From Tetracladium setigerum (Eukaryota > Ascomycota > Leotiomycetes > Helotiales): DNA of 64,000 bases. Position 1 is the first letter of the stretch; each line of letters opens with the position of its first letter. Of this stretch, positions 12,062 to 23,744 are shown piece after piece. Location: NCBI GenBank assembly GCA_031472005.1, contig PZJY01000004.1:1772556-1836555 (forward strand), written 5' to 3'. The position numbers and the translations under genes are program-made. Under the pieces are notes generated by a model. The model did no database searches, was not told the origin of the DNA, and worked only from the letters and a program-made list of their open reading frames with translations.

Positions 12062-13144
12062 TTTGATGTCGTGGAAGTTTGGCAGATTAAAGCAGGTACA
12101 ATTGAAAGGATAAAAGATTCTGCAAGAGAGATTGAGGGTTGTTGACGAAGGAAGGAATTTGGAAGCTCGAAGAGTTGAGACTTGGAGGGGTCCAAAATGG
12201 AGCTGTCACAAGCTACAGTACTTGGCAACACAAGACCTGTTTATGACAGCCGTTGGAATTGGACGTTCCCCCAGAGGAACAAAAGAAGGTGGATTTATAC
12301 AACAGCTTGTGACAAGCGGGTTGGATGTCCGGATAGAAGTTGGATGTGTTTGTGCAAGGAAAGAAAGGAAGGATGTTGAGTGCGAGAATGGCGTGGCGGG
12401 GTGGAAAGTAAATGCGAGGAATCCGAGCGTTGAAACTTGACAACTCGATAATAATGAAGTAACTAACCAGTGGAATGGACGAGATTGTAAGCAGATTGCG
12501 AATTATTATTATCATTGGAGCACTTCTCATTCCACACAAATTCCAGCTTGGCCTCCACGTCAACACCAATTGCGAAGAATGCGAGACGTCACTCGATATT
12601 CTCTTCCACAGCGGAGAGTTAGAAAGTTTAGGCTCGAAATCCAAGTGAAGGAAGGCAACTTTCCTGAACAAGCATTATTCATTACAGGGATTCAAGCGAT
12701 TGGGAACCTATCGATCGTCACAACGTCAGGGGTACAGTAACGGATAATGGGAACCTGCATTAACGATTATGTCACTTCTCAACAAACTCGATATCATTAT
12801 TCATGTTTCCAGAACCTCAATCCGTGAACAAGCCAAAACATTGGCCAAGAAGTTGATAACCCCCTTTCACATTCATGAATCCCCTCTAAGAAGTTGATGG
12901 TCAATCAAGAAATAAAGTTACTTATTGTATACTCTGCTAGGTACCTTATCGTCCCCGGATGTAGCCGTACAACCAACCATAAAGTGGCCCCTGAAATCCG
13001 AAAAATGTCCGGAAGCGGCGTCAGCAAACAACATGTGAGCCCCAGCCATAATTATCATCAACCTCAAGTTTACCTCCTTGCCTTGTAGATGATAACTCTC
13101 ACCCCCTTTCTATATACTTCAACCATCCCACCCAGCACACCCAC
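12062..13144. other. Divergent promoter region
   Basis: Separates the PKS (leftward) and the small membrane protein (rightward). The open frames here are short, lack domains and overlap in several frames; nothing convincing is seen. Confidence 0.4.
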
Positions 13145-13540
13145 ATGCACCCTACAATGTCCTTCAACAACCTCCCCTTCTACATCCACATCTTCCTCGA
13201 AACGCCAGCCTCCCTGAATTTCTTCTTCCGGCCCTCCAACCAGCTCGCCCTTCCTGCTCCTCAAGCCCACGCCATCATCAAACAATATGCCATTCTACTA
13301 CTCTCTTCCAATCTTGTTGCGCTCATCTTCGCCCTGAGAGACGTCGACGGCCTGAGTAGGAATGTTGCGGGTGCTTTGGCCGTCTATCACGTTGCCCCGT
13401 TGGTGAGGGCGCTGGCTGGTATTGGAGAGGAGAGGGGTTTGGGGGGGCCTTGGGTACATGCCCTGTTTCATGGAGTGGCCTTGGTTGGATTGGGAGGTTT
13501 GTTTCTAGGGGGGTTGGTAGCCAAATTCAAGGGTGATTGA
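13145..13540 (+). CDS. Small multi-pass membrane protein, unknown function
   Basis: An intronless frame of 131 residues (or 127 from the second Met at 13157). After a conserved-looking start (NNLPFYIHIFLETPASLNFF) there are three hydrophobic segments: about residues 47-64 (ILLLSSNLVALIFAL), 75-95 (VAGALAVYHVAPLVRALAGI) and 105-127 (HALFHGVALVGLGGLFLGG). No catalytic motif is visible. The composition and length fit small fungal integral membrane proteins without assigned role. Convergent with the next gene, 310 bp away. Confidence 0.65.
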   Translation: MHPTMSFNNLPFYIHIFLETPASLNFFFRPSNQLALPAPQAHAIIKQYAILLLSSNLVALIFALRDVDGLSRNVAGALAVYHVAPLVRALAGIGEERGLGGPWVHALFHGVALVGLGGLFLGGLVAKFKGD

Positions 13541-13850
13541 TTTGAAGTAGTGTACGGAATGAAGTGGTGAGGTTGATCTGAAAAGTATATGATGATACCT
13601 TCACGGGTTCTGCCAGCAAATGGGAGCAGGGCGTAAAGTATTGTTGTTTTGGACAAAGAGCAGCAAGAAGGGAACGAAAAATAGACTCCTCTGGTCACAG
13701 AAACAATACGGATTTGTAGACACCCTCCATTGATAGATGCAACGCGCTTAAAAACATGCTCTAGGATTCTCCATCACACAAGAATCTGACCGCAACAGAT
13801 CTTGACTTTATCACCTTCTTCATGCTGATCATAGCCGAACGCTGTTGCGC
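13541..13850. other. Convergent 3' intergenic region
   Basis: Short AT-rich gap between two stop codons; no gene seen. Confidence 0.4.
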
Positions 13851-14736
13851 TCAACATCCTCGGCATTCATCGTCATCGCAGTACAGACAACCGGAAGACT
13901 CCATCGATAGCACATGTTGAGACCAGATCTTGAAGTCTGGGTTCCTCAGTTCTCCTTGTTTGATTTGCCTCAGCTCCAACATCTCCTCCCAGGACAACTC
14001 TGCGGTCTGGCTGTGGAAGTCCCACCACTATGAAATGGATCAGTTGCGCTCTGTAACAGGCCAACGGGGGGTCAAATTCCATGCAATTTAGGATTTGAGC
14101 ACTTACAGCCTGTTCTCTATCAACCTGGAGTTGACGAATTTCATCCTCAACCACCTTCTCTTCCATCTCAAGTTGCTCATTCAGTTGGTCCTTCTCAGTG
14201 TCCTCCCATGAAGTGCTCATGGCTGATGGGCGATCGGCCTGTGTCATGAAGCCCAATTCAGCCAATCTTGTCTCCTTCCTAGCGTGTAAGTCGAGCGACA
14301 GTTGCTTGAAATTATGCATGAACTCCAAGTCCGCCATCTCATCGAGCATGATAGCTTCGTCCTCAGCTTGTCGTTCACTCAGACGATCTACTCTTTCCCG
14401 GGAGTCTTGGGGTTTCGTCTGGCAGATCGATCTGTTTCCAGCAACTCTCGGTTCCTTGCGCTGTCTCTTGACTTTTATATTTGCTGCTCTGCTTGGTTCT
14501 GGTTCAATTGCCGTAGGAACTAGTACGAAGGAGTCAGTATCACAGGCATCTTCCGCAGAGTACGCGAAGATGTGGTTTTTTATTCCATCTGGACGGGAAC
14601 GCTTGCGACCATATATCTTAATTCCCGTTGATCGTCGCAGTCTCGATGGCGAATTGTGAGACGTCAATACTGGCAGCGTAGTGTCGCTTTGACTAGCTGG
14701 GCCAGTAGAGAGCTCATTTGTGGGAGGTTCGAACAT
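13851..14736 (-). CDS. Unknown basic/coiled protein with C-terminal Cys cluster
   Basis: Exons 14736..14107 and 14027..13851 (268 residues) are joined over a 79-nt intron with a perfect GTAAGT donor. Without the splice the frame drifts into non-conserved sequence; with it the tail reads EQAWWDFHSQTAELSWEEM ... SGCLYCDDDECRGC, which looks like a genuine conserved end. The middle carries basic stretches (KIYGRKRSRPDG, KVKRQRKEPR), suggesting a nuclear protein, and a predicted helix rich in Glu/Gln (residues about 165-215). The Cys pattern CxxCxxxxCxxC could bind a metal; that is inference. The start chosen is MFEPPTNE; the frame stays open upstream to 15048, so a longer N-terminus is possible. 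Function not recognised. Confidence 0.6.
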
Positions 14737-16703
14737 GATGGCAAGCACTGTTCTTGATTCGCTCGGTCGAGTGAAGTCGTATCTGTGTTCTTTGGTGATT
14801 TTGGGGCGGGTTTTGTTTAATGAGAAGACGAGTTTTTGATATGAGTCTTTGCCCGGGTGCTTGATACGAAGTTTCCGGTCGACGTCTCGTTTTTGAAACC
14901 AGGAAGGTGAGTGGAAAAGGTTGTCATGCAGAATGTATCTTGCTAGCAGAGCTGCCAGTGCAAATCTCAAGCTAGCAAGCCAGGAGCGCTGTGGTGTCGG
15001 CAGGATCTCAGTCGAAACCAGTAATGTAAAAAGAAACAAAGTTGTCAATAGGTCGTCAAAACTAGGGACTTTGAAAAGCTAGGTGACTGCCCTTGGTATC
15101 TCATGTTGGCAGGAGTGACTGGTGCCGATGATGTTCTTCATTCACCTTCCCCCAAGTTTGTTGGAAATGCATCTCTGTTGAATACTAGATCCTTTTCTCT
15201 TTTCAGCTTTTCAGCTTTTCATCTTTTCTCTATGCCAATATCTTGGTAGGCAACTATTTACCTCAAGTATGTTTTGATTTTCTGACATAGTTTTTGTAAT
15301 TCTTCGTCATTTCTGCGTTTTGATTGGTGGATTCCTCTGTTTCCTTTCATAATCTTTTGTTATTTTTTATTTACCTTACTCGATACTACACTTTTCATTT
15401 ACTTCTAAACTTGATACGAAATTAGCATACGCGAAAAGCTATGCGAGTCTCACGTCAAGGCTGCTTTTACGGGCGAGAGAAACGTTGGATTTCTAGTCCG
15501 GCCCTGACAAGGGAAACCTCGTATTTCAGTTGAGCCTCATCTGTCAAGCAACAGAAGAATTCATATTCCATCGCATTATTGGTCTCGAGATATTTCCGAT
15601 AGTTGGAAGGGAAACCGAATGATTTCCGCAAGCCGGGTAAGCTGACCACGATGGACTCACGCGACTATTTTCTGGTATTACAAAGCTCCTCTGTCTACTT
15701 CGTGTTCTCGCTTTCTGTGCTTCTGTAAGCCCTTGCTTACTGGACCTAAGACCATTGTGCAAGAATAGAATGTAATGAGAGACAGCTACGGAAATATTTG
15801 AGATAAGGTAACTCAGAAAGAAGAGGCAATTATTGTCAGTGCGATATCATTCCTACCAAAAGGCATCTGTCTAACCTTAGGATCGCAACTCTGCAACAGG
15901 TTGATACCACTCTTAAGAACTGAACCGAATCTTCTTTATCTGGTCTAAACAACCTCTGGGCCGAAAATGCTGAGCCAGATACCGAGCTAGAAAGCGTAAT
16001 CCGTGGCTTCTTGCCGTGGGCCTCAGCTGAACAGCCAGGTCCGTAAGTGTGCATAGGGCGTAAGTCGTAATCCGCAACTAGTTTGGACTGCGGGGTTTGA
16101 ACCATTAGCAGATTTTTACTCACCTCAGCTGGAAGTCGGAATTTCCGAAGGGATGTAAGCGGAACTGAGTGGGAGGGTGGGTCTTTTTTGTGTGAGGATT
16201 CTGTACAGTAATCTGATCATCACTCCGGTGGCTTCGATGATTGATCTCGCACAATAATCCTAACAGAAGTAACTGAACCGTTATTTTGAGAGTGGCTGGT
16301 GAGTGTTAAATGTTCCGAAGAGGTCTACTTCTTCTTCCTTAAGGAAATCCTATCATTACATAAGTATGAGAGCAAAAATAGGTAGGGAATTCAGTACGTT
16401 TGATTTGCAGAAATTGCTTTATTCTGACACTCCTTCGCTGCATGCGGGTAATATTATGTAGCTTGGAACCATTCACACAGAGCTATACCCAATGCGTGGA
16501 TAGGATAGGTCACTAATAGAGAAAGGGCGTTGGGCGAACACAGGTACACGTTGGGAAAGTAACAGCACAGAAGGTGTCGTATTCGAGTAGATAAACTACA
16601 AATACTTCTTCTCCTTCCCCAAAATCACTTTTCCAACTCATCGCCAACATCCAATTCCAACGGCACACAGCACTTTCATCTTACAACTCCCCCCGCACAC
16701 AAA
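14737..16703. other. Divergent 2-kb intergenic region
   Basis: Between the unknown protein and the FAD oxidase. Contains CT-rich tracts (about 15195-15235) but no supported gene; the small open frames lack domains or splice support. Promoters of both flanking genes must lie here. Confidence 0.4.
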
Positions 16704-18409
16704 ATGCCTTCGACTACTCATGTAGGCGATGTCGAGCTCTTCAGCAAGTCACTTTCGAGCACGGCGAGTGTTGTAACACCGACTTCAGAGAACTACAAGT
16801 CCAGTCTTGGACGATGGTCCGCTGCAGCTGAACTACCAGCTGTAAGTCCACTTCCTTCTTTCAACACCAAACACAATACCCGCCAGCTAACAAGACTCGT
16901 AGAGCATAGTGGTCTTTCCAGCCAACACAGAAGATGTCTCAAAGGCCGTCCTCTTTGCTCAAGCAAACAAACTCGAACTAGCCGTGAAAGGTGGTGGTCA
17001 TGCGACATCTGGTTCATCTTCTACAGATGGAGGTCTGGTAATCGATCTCGGCAAAATGCGTGACGTGAAAGTCAATGTTGAAAATAAAACTGTCACGGTT
17101 CAGGGTGGTGCTTGGTGGGCTGATGTTGATACCGAAGCTATCAAGTACCAACTTGCTTGCGTAGGTGGCACTGTCAACCAGTAAGTTTCATCCTATCTTC
17201 ACTTCTTATGGACTGCACCTAACCTTGTTCTCAACAGTACAGGCGTTGGCGGTCTCACTCTTGGGGGAGGCTATGGCCACCTCACTGGAGAACACGGACT
17301 TGCAATTGACAATCTTCTCTCACTTGAATATGTTCTCGCCGACGGTTCCATCGTCACGGCTTCCGCAACCGAGAATCCAGATCTCTTCTGGGCCGCTCGC
17401 GGAGCAGGCTCAAACTTCGGTGTTGCAACCTCCTTCACCTTCCAAGCACATGATCAAAAGGAGGAAATCTGGGGAGGGTTCCTCCTGTTGCCGACCACAG
17501 AGTTAGAGAATGTGGTTAACTTCGCCAATCATGCTATGTCATTAGGCACAGGAAAGCACACACTGGTAAGCACAGATATAAATTCCTGCGTCGTCAAATA
17601 CAATCGCTTCTAATCACATCTTCTTTCACCCACAGGTCTTTGCATTCGGCGCACCACCACCAGAACATACCCCGAAGATACTGGTACTCGTCTCATACAA
17701 CGGGCCCGCGGCCGCAGCTAAAGAATTTTATGCCCCGCTCCTGACACTCCCTTCCATCATTCTCGACACAACACACAGCATGCCATACGATCAAGTCAAC
17801 TCTATCCTCAACGACGGTATGGGCCCGGGCCTCCGCCGCACCACCAAAGGCTCAGCTTTCAGCCTTCCCCTCTCCCTTCCACAAGCGCAATCCTGGCTTT
17901 CAGGTTTCGAATCCTTCCTCGACTCCGTTCCCAACGCAGGACCCTCGGTGATTCTCATAGAATGTTTGCTCCACGCCAAAGTCCTCTCTGTAGGACAAAC
18001 CGATACCGCGTTTGCGAATCGTGGCGCGTATGGCAATGTAACGTTCTTGCCGGGATGGTCGGATGAGCAGTTTGATACTGCTTGTAGGGATTGGAGTCGT
18101 GAGATGGCGGGTAAGGCGAGGACTATTATGATGAAGTATCTGAAGGAGGGTAGTGGAGTAGATGCCGAAACGAGAAAGGCGGTAGCGGAGTATCAGAATC
18201 ATGATGGTGAGTGTCCTTTTCCCTTTGCTCTATAACCCCTGAAATAAGCGAGAAGAAACTTGAAGACTGATTATGTACCGATCGGCACCATAGGTTTTAA
18301 TTCAAGCGGACAACAGTTGTATGGGGTGAATTACCCTAGACTGCACGCCTTGAAGAAGATCTATGATCCAAAGAACGTGTTCTGCAGGGGACCAAACCTG
18401 TTGGCTTGA
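16704..18409 (+). CDS. FAD-linked oxidoreductase, berberine bridge enzyme-like
   Basis: Five exons (16704..16841, 16903..17180, 17238..17565, 17636..18206, 18294..18409) give 476 residues. The PCMH-type FAD domain shows VVFPANTEDVSKAV, then KGGGHATSGSS with His79, the residue to which FAD is attached in this family, and GVGGLTLGGGYGHLTG. The C-terminal BBE segment ends NYPRLHALKKIYDPKNVF, a signature of berberine-bridge/6-hydroxy-D-nicotine oxidase-type enzymes. The position of the second flavin link (Cys in bicovalent members) is His here (VNHTGVGG), so single attachment is expected. No signal peptide is apparent, so probably intracellular. The substrate is unknown. All splices keep frame. 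Confidence 0.93.
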
Positions 18410-19130
18410 AGCGAGAGCAGAAATAAGGACCACACCTTGCTTGAGAGTGCTGCACATTTTTAAAACATCAATTTCTGGAGCTCCCATGCCTATGCCCACG
18501 AACCACGATTTACATAGGTAATGAAATATACGTTCAATGAAAGAAGTGTGATTAATCGACCGTAACTTTACAGCCGTTCAGTTGTTGACCATACTTAGTT
18601 GTTGACTTCAACCAAACTTGAACCCCCAAATGACGCAACATACGGAAAACTCTCCGACAATTAATTGACAAAGTACCAAATTCCCTGTTTTTATGAGAGA
18701 AAAATTATTTATCTAAAACTCATTTACAAATTTGCTGGATTCTCGTGCCTCGCTGTTCTGTTCTATGCATATAAAGAAAGAAAGGGCCCGCTCTTCCTCC
18801 AAAAGATCAACGCACGCAATGCCGCAGGTGACTAACATTGAGAATATTAAACAGATAGTTTGAATGCGACCAACAATCCCGTCCTTTCTCTAACCCTCAA
18901 CTTCAAATCTCGTACCGTGTTGCAAATACCCTCCCACTCTCCGTCTCTTCCAAAAATCCCGCCTCTCCTCATCAATTCATCATCAAAAGACATCCAAGGG
19001 TATTTATTCCATATAACATATGTGCACGAAGTGAATGTGTAGTAGCACTTTCTCACCAAAAAAATAGTCATGTAAACTTTGGCTCGCAAGAAGAGAAATC
19101 AAAAGGGATATATAAATCAGAGCTTTAGAT
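18410..19130. other. Convergent 3' intergenic region
   Basis: AT-rich, between the FAD oxidase and GH72 stop codons. No gene seen. Confidence 0.4.
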
Positions 19131-20963
19131 TTAAGCGAGGACGGCCCAGGAAGCGAGGAGAACTGCTCCAAGGAGGAGGCTGATGGTAGACTTGACGTTG
19201 GTAGCAGCACTTGGCTTGGAGGATGTAGCAGCTGGTGCGGCAGCAGTTGCACTGGGAGTGCTAGAGGCGGTACCAGAAGGAGCCGTCTCGCCACTTGGAG
19301 CATTAGTCTCATCATCAGCCAACAAACGGATCTCGAGGCCTTCAATGGCATTGCCATTGCTTGCGGTGACCTTTTGCGTGACCTTGGTGTTGGTAACCTT
19401 GACCAGCTTGCCAACAGGGGCATTCTCGATGCCGTTATCGATCAAAGTTTGGACTCCGGGTGGAACGGCTGGGATGGTGAAGTTGCTGCTGAATTTGCTG
19501 GTTTTGATAAGCGAGGATTCGCACTTGGGTGGTTTGTTGGTGCTATTGGTTGCGGGGAGGCCTTGGAGGGCGGTGATGTTGAGGGTGTTGAACTGAGCCT
19601 GGAGAGAGTCGAAGTCACTGAGGAGCTTGATAGAGCCGTCTTCAGCCACTTCGACGATACCATAGTTGGAAGGCTCCTGGGAGTATTCGTAGATGAGACC
19701 ACCAGAAAGAGCTGCGGTCATTTCACCACTGTAGAGGGCTGGGACCTCGGTGAAGATTCTGGGGTAAGGTTCGTTGCAACCGTATTCTGAGAAGAAGACT
19801 GGGACGGATGTTTTGGCGAAATCTGCGGCGAGGACATCATAGCCCGAGCGTTGGAAATCAGAATCACCGCACCATGAGTCTTTTCATAGTTAGCATCTCA
19901 TGGATTATGCACGTGGCCTGTTTCAATGAAACGAGAAAACTTGGAGAAAGTATAGACTTACAAGAGTTCAAGGCGAAGAGGTCAACACGAGTAGGATCAG
20001 AAGTATCACCAGTAAGAGTGCATTCTAAAGATATGTTAGCGACATTCAGAGCGACGGGCGCTGTCCAAAACATTGACTTCCATGTCACTTACGCATATAG
20101 TTCCAGGAATCAAGGAGATTAACTCTCACGTCCGCAGCACTGTATCCAACAGGGATAGGTCTCTTGACATTCTTTGCGATGTAGTTCTTGAGATCACGAG
20201 TAACGGCACGGATGAAAGGTGGGTTGAACTCGCCAGTGTCGACATCGTTGATGATCTCGTTTCCTGAGAAGAACAAGGCAGTGTTGGGGTAGTTCTTGAA
20301 CGCTTCTACAACCGCAAAGGTTCGGTTGAGGTAGCTAGCATAGTAGGAAGTCCAGGGAGAACTTCGGTCAATGCTCTCGCCGGACAATGGGGAATTGACA
20401 TCGAGAAGCATGTAAATGCCAACCTGAAGTCCATCAGCAAACAGTCCTGCCAGACAGATGTTCAAGAGCCACCAACCGCATTGAAAATCGAGGCACACTC
20501 ATCGTGGTTCAAGTTAGGATCCACGTTATAGACTCGGATTGAGTTAACGCCTGCAAAAATCCGTCAGCACTCCCAACTTGATATTCAATTCGCAGTCTGA
20601 ACATCCACGCACCCAAACGTTGCATCAATGCTGCATCGCGCAAGCAGACCTCTCCATCACTTAAAGGATCAACCTTTCCGGGTGTATATCCCGATTGTCC
20701 ACCAGGTTGGTACGCAATACCAAGGAGTTGGAAGCGATTGCGTGTGACGGAGTTGACAAAATCATTGCCCTGGATGATGAGCGGTTGCACGGCGACTGTC
20801 GCAGTTGCGCAAAGCGCGAGAATAGTAGTGAATTGAGCCTGCACGCAATCAATTGTTAGCTGATTGAGTTTGAGGAAGAGACGTGTTGCATCATTATTGC
20901 ATGCCGTGCAACGATGCACGCTTCTTTCATTTCATCGCGGGGGTGAGACAAACATACAAGCAT
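19131..20963 (-). CDS. GH72 1,3-beta-glucanosyltransferase, GPI-anchored type
   Basis: Six exons: 20963..20958, 20838..20613, 20550..20477, 20423..20093, 20024..19962, 19879..19131; 482 residues, frame kept throughout. It elongates cell-wall 1,3-beta-glucan by cleaving and religating chains outside the plasma membrane. Seen: signal peptide (MLAQFTTILALCATATVAV), acid/base Glu158 in FFSGNEIIN, nucleophile Glu265 in VFFSEYGCNEPYPR, conserved YNVDPNLNHDECASIF. A Ser/Ala/Thr-rich stretch precedes a hydrophobic tail (SLLLGAVLLASWAVLA) typical of GPI addition. There is no Cys-rich CBM43 module, so it belongs to the short GAS/GEL class. The first coding exon is only six bases (Met-Leu); reading without that splice gives no signal peptide. 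Confidence 0.95.
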
Positions 20964-21689
20964 TGTGAGGATTCGATGATGCGCGTGGCGTAGTACAAAG
21001 GTAAAATTTGCTGGGTTCGGCGCCTCCAAACAGTGCCCCAGAATGAGCAAGGAAATGGAGCGAGTGACAATGAAAGAGCGAAAGGTTCAACGAGTGACAA
21101 CGATACTTTGTATGAAGAAGAGAAGAAGAAGGGAAGAAGTGGAAGTGGTGGTGCTGCCAACAGGTCAAGAATGGAATGCTTGGGGTGACATGCAATTTCG
21201 TTGTGAGCTCGTATCTAATCAACCGAACAACCGAGAGCAGGTCCCCTTCGTGTTTCTTCCTTCCCTATCAGGGTTTAGCGCGTATCAAAATCACCCCCGG
21301 GGACTACTTAATAAGCGTACCATGTTTCATTGTTGCCCATCTGAAAGAATGTTGGTGAGCACGAATTAGATGAAATTAATGATGTGAGCGGTGATACTGT
21401 TCATACTCGATACCTGCGAGCCGGCTGACAGTCACAGAGAGCAACACGCGAAGTATCTACCTACCAAGTGACTAGCGACACCAGAAGAACCATGACCAAG
21501 AAACAAATCTCAATCGAGACTCCAGTTAGTCGAGAAACTGGCATGACTATTTTGTACAGTTTCAATTCAAAGTATAATTATGAGTATCTATTCGTAAAGC
21601 CTTGGATAATGACTAATTGGACGCCGCATCTGTTGGTAGCAAGGAACTGCTCCAAGCCCAAAATGCAAATAAGCAAAACATAATTTTTT
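20964..21689. other. Intergenic region between GH72 and acl2
   Basis: Holds the GH72 promoter and the acl2 3' end; no gene seen. Confidence 0.4.
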
Positions 21690-23744
21690 CTAAGCCTTGA
21701 ACTCCTCAACTGTGCTCTCCTCGAACTTGCCAGGAACAAGCGCCAATGGGACGATACCACTGACGTGCATCTCTGGGCCATAGACGTGCATGTCAAGCTT
21801 CAACTCCTGTCCCACCGACTTGATGTTCTTCAATCCCTCCTGGTAGTTGGGTCCAGCGCGACGAACCCAGATCTTAACCTTGTGTTCGATGAGTTGTGGT
21901 GCGACCTCGCGGAGAGCGCGGATGACACCCTTGAAAGTCGAGGCGACATTGGTGAAGTTGGCAATACCACCTCCGATGAAGAGGACCTTACCCTCGAAGT
22001 GATAGGAGCGCGGAGCATGAGGTCAAGAACGGTACGGGCATAGTGGAAAGTCTGTGTCTCTGTTGGGGCACCAGAGTATTCACCGTAATTGGCCAGCTCA
22101 TCAGCAAAGCCACTGCTGGCAATGGCATCGGCGTAGACGACGGACGCACCACCACCAGCGACCAGAGTCCAGACACGTCCGGTAGGGTTGAGGATGGTCA
22201 ACTTGAGAGATGCACCGGTCTTGGCATCAAGTTCAGCGATATATGCCTCCTCTTTGCTCATCTCACGACCGAAAGGAGCAGGGAACTCCATTGGGGGTCC
22301 GGCATCGATGTTGACCTTGCCATCGGTGGACTTGACAGCGGCCATACCGAGAGCAGCAGGCGAACGGGCAATAGCCCATTTGACACCACACTCAAACTCG
22401 GCAGTCTGATCGATCTTAGCGGCCAAATCGAGGAAGTGGACTTCGGCGGATGTCTTGGTGGCGTTTGGAATAACGACCAAGGGATTGATCTCGAGGTATG
22501 TGAATTGGCAGTCGACGTAGACAGCATACAGTCTTGTGATGAAGTCGACGAGGACATTGTGCACACCCTTAGGAACCTTCTTCAAAAGAGTTGCGGCAAT
22601 CTCTTCGTTCGAGGGGTACTCGGCGAGGTCGACGGGGATGAGGAGCTTCTCGGCTTTGGCATCGACATCACCAACATCAACACCTCCTTCATGTGTGAAG
22701 AGGATCCAGTCACCCTAGAGGAGAGTGGTGTGTTAGCATGTGTAAAGGGAGGACACTGTTGATTGGAATACATAATAGGGCTGGCGCAAGACAGGATCCC
22801 AGGCCCTTGCTGGGATCGGGAGGGGCCGAGAAAGGCTGACAGCGGGACAATCTCGCGCATATGCAGGGACTGATACAGGAGAACAGAAATGGAAGTTGGC
22901 AACATGGAGGAGCTGGTCGTTGTGGTGATGGTGGAGAGAGGATATGTGGGCCGAGTAGAGGGAAGTCGCCTAGCTTCCGCTCGCCCGTGGCAGATTTCGT
23001 CCCGAACCGAGTATTTGGGTCCAAAACGAACAGCCACCCACCGAACGCAGCCTCAACCCCAAAGGTTGATTCAGCCCACATGCAAATCTTCCTTGTGCAT
23101 GTTGCCCATCTTCCCCAGAGTCTGTGCCTGCGCCGCCGTTTGGTGATGCGGGAGTCCTCGCTCGTCTTGGCAAAAGAGAGTCTGAGACTTCAGACTACTA
23201 CTCCTACTACTACGACTTCGCGCAGCCACAGTTCCACTCGCCCCATCTGAAATTTGGGGAAATCTGAATCATAATAAAAAGATGTAGAAAAACAGGGCAC
23301 CATACCTCTCGCTGCGAATTGATGTTGATATAGTACTCGGTATCTTGCTCGTGGGAACAAATGGCTCAACCAAGAATTGTCTCAACACACCGTCGACGGT
23401 CTCAACCTTCTGGGGCTTTCCGGCACGAGCCGCGATCCAGGCTTTCGCATCGGCCCAGGACTTGTTGAGGGCTAGAAGACCGCTCTTGCCTCGTCTCTTG
23501 ATGAGTTGATCGGGCTTTGCTACGAACTTGGAGCCAGGAACCAACAACCATGGGTATAGCGATTCGGCCTGGTCGAGAATGGCAGCCACATCGGCATCCT
23601 CGGGGAAGTATAGGGAGGCGAGCTTTGAGGGGGGTTGTGTGTGGTGGATTTTGGGAGAGGGGATGGCTTGATGACGGGTGCTCGCGTGAGGTGGTAGTTG
23701 ATGATGGCCTTTCCGTCGGCCTCGAAAATGGATTTGGCAGCCAT
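21690..23744 (-). CDS. acl2: ATP-citrate lyase subunit 2 (three frame breaks)
   Basis: This is the N-terminal half of animal ACLY as a separate subunit: ATP-grasp and citrate-binding parts of the cytosolic enzyme that cleaves citrate to acetyl-CoA and oxaloacetate. Recognised stretches: ADGKAIINYHLTRAPVIKP, KPDQLIKRRGKSGLLALNK, THEGGVDVGDVDAKAEKLL, FTYLEINPLVV, GGGIANFTNVA. Exons 23744..23306 and 22714..21690 flank a long 591-nt intron. The frame breaks at about 23629-23634 (G6 run), 23352-23354 (GGG) and 22003-22004; each needs one extra base. With three bases added the length is 1467 nt, 488 residues, exactly the family size. Single-base assembly deletions are the likely cause since a null would cripple lipid synthesis. 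Divergent from acl1. Confidence 0.93.

Noticed and set aside
12213..12671. 152-residue minus-strand open frame upstream of the PKS
   Set aside because: No domain, poor composition, overlapping frames on both strands; lies in promoter DNA.
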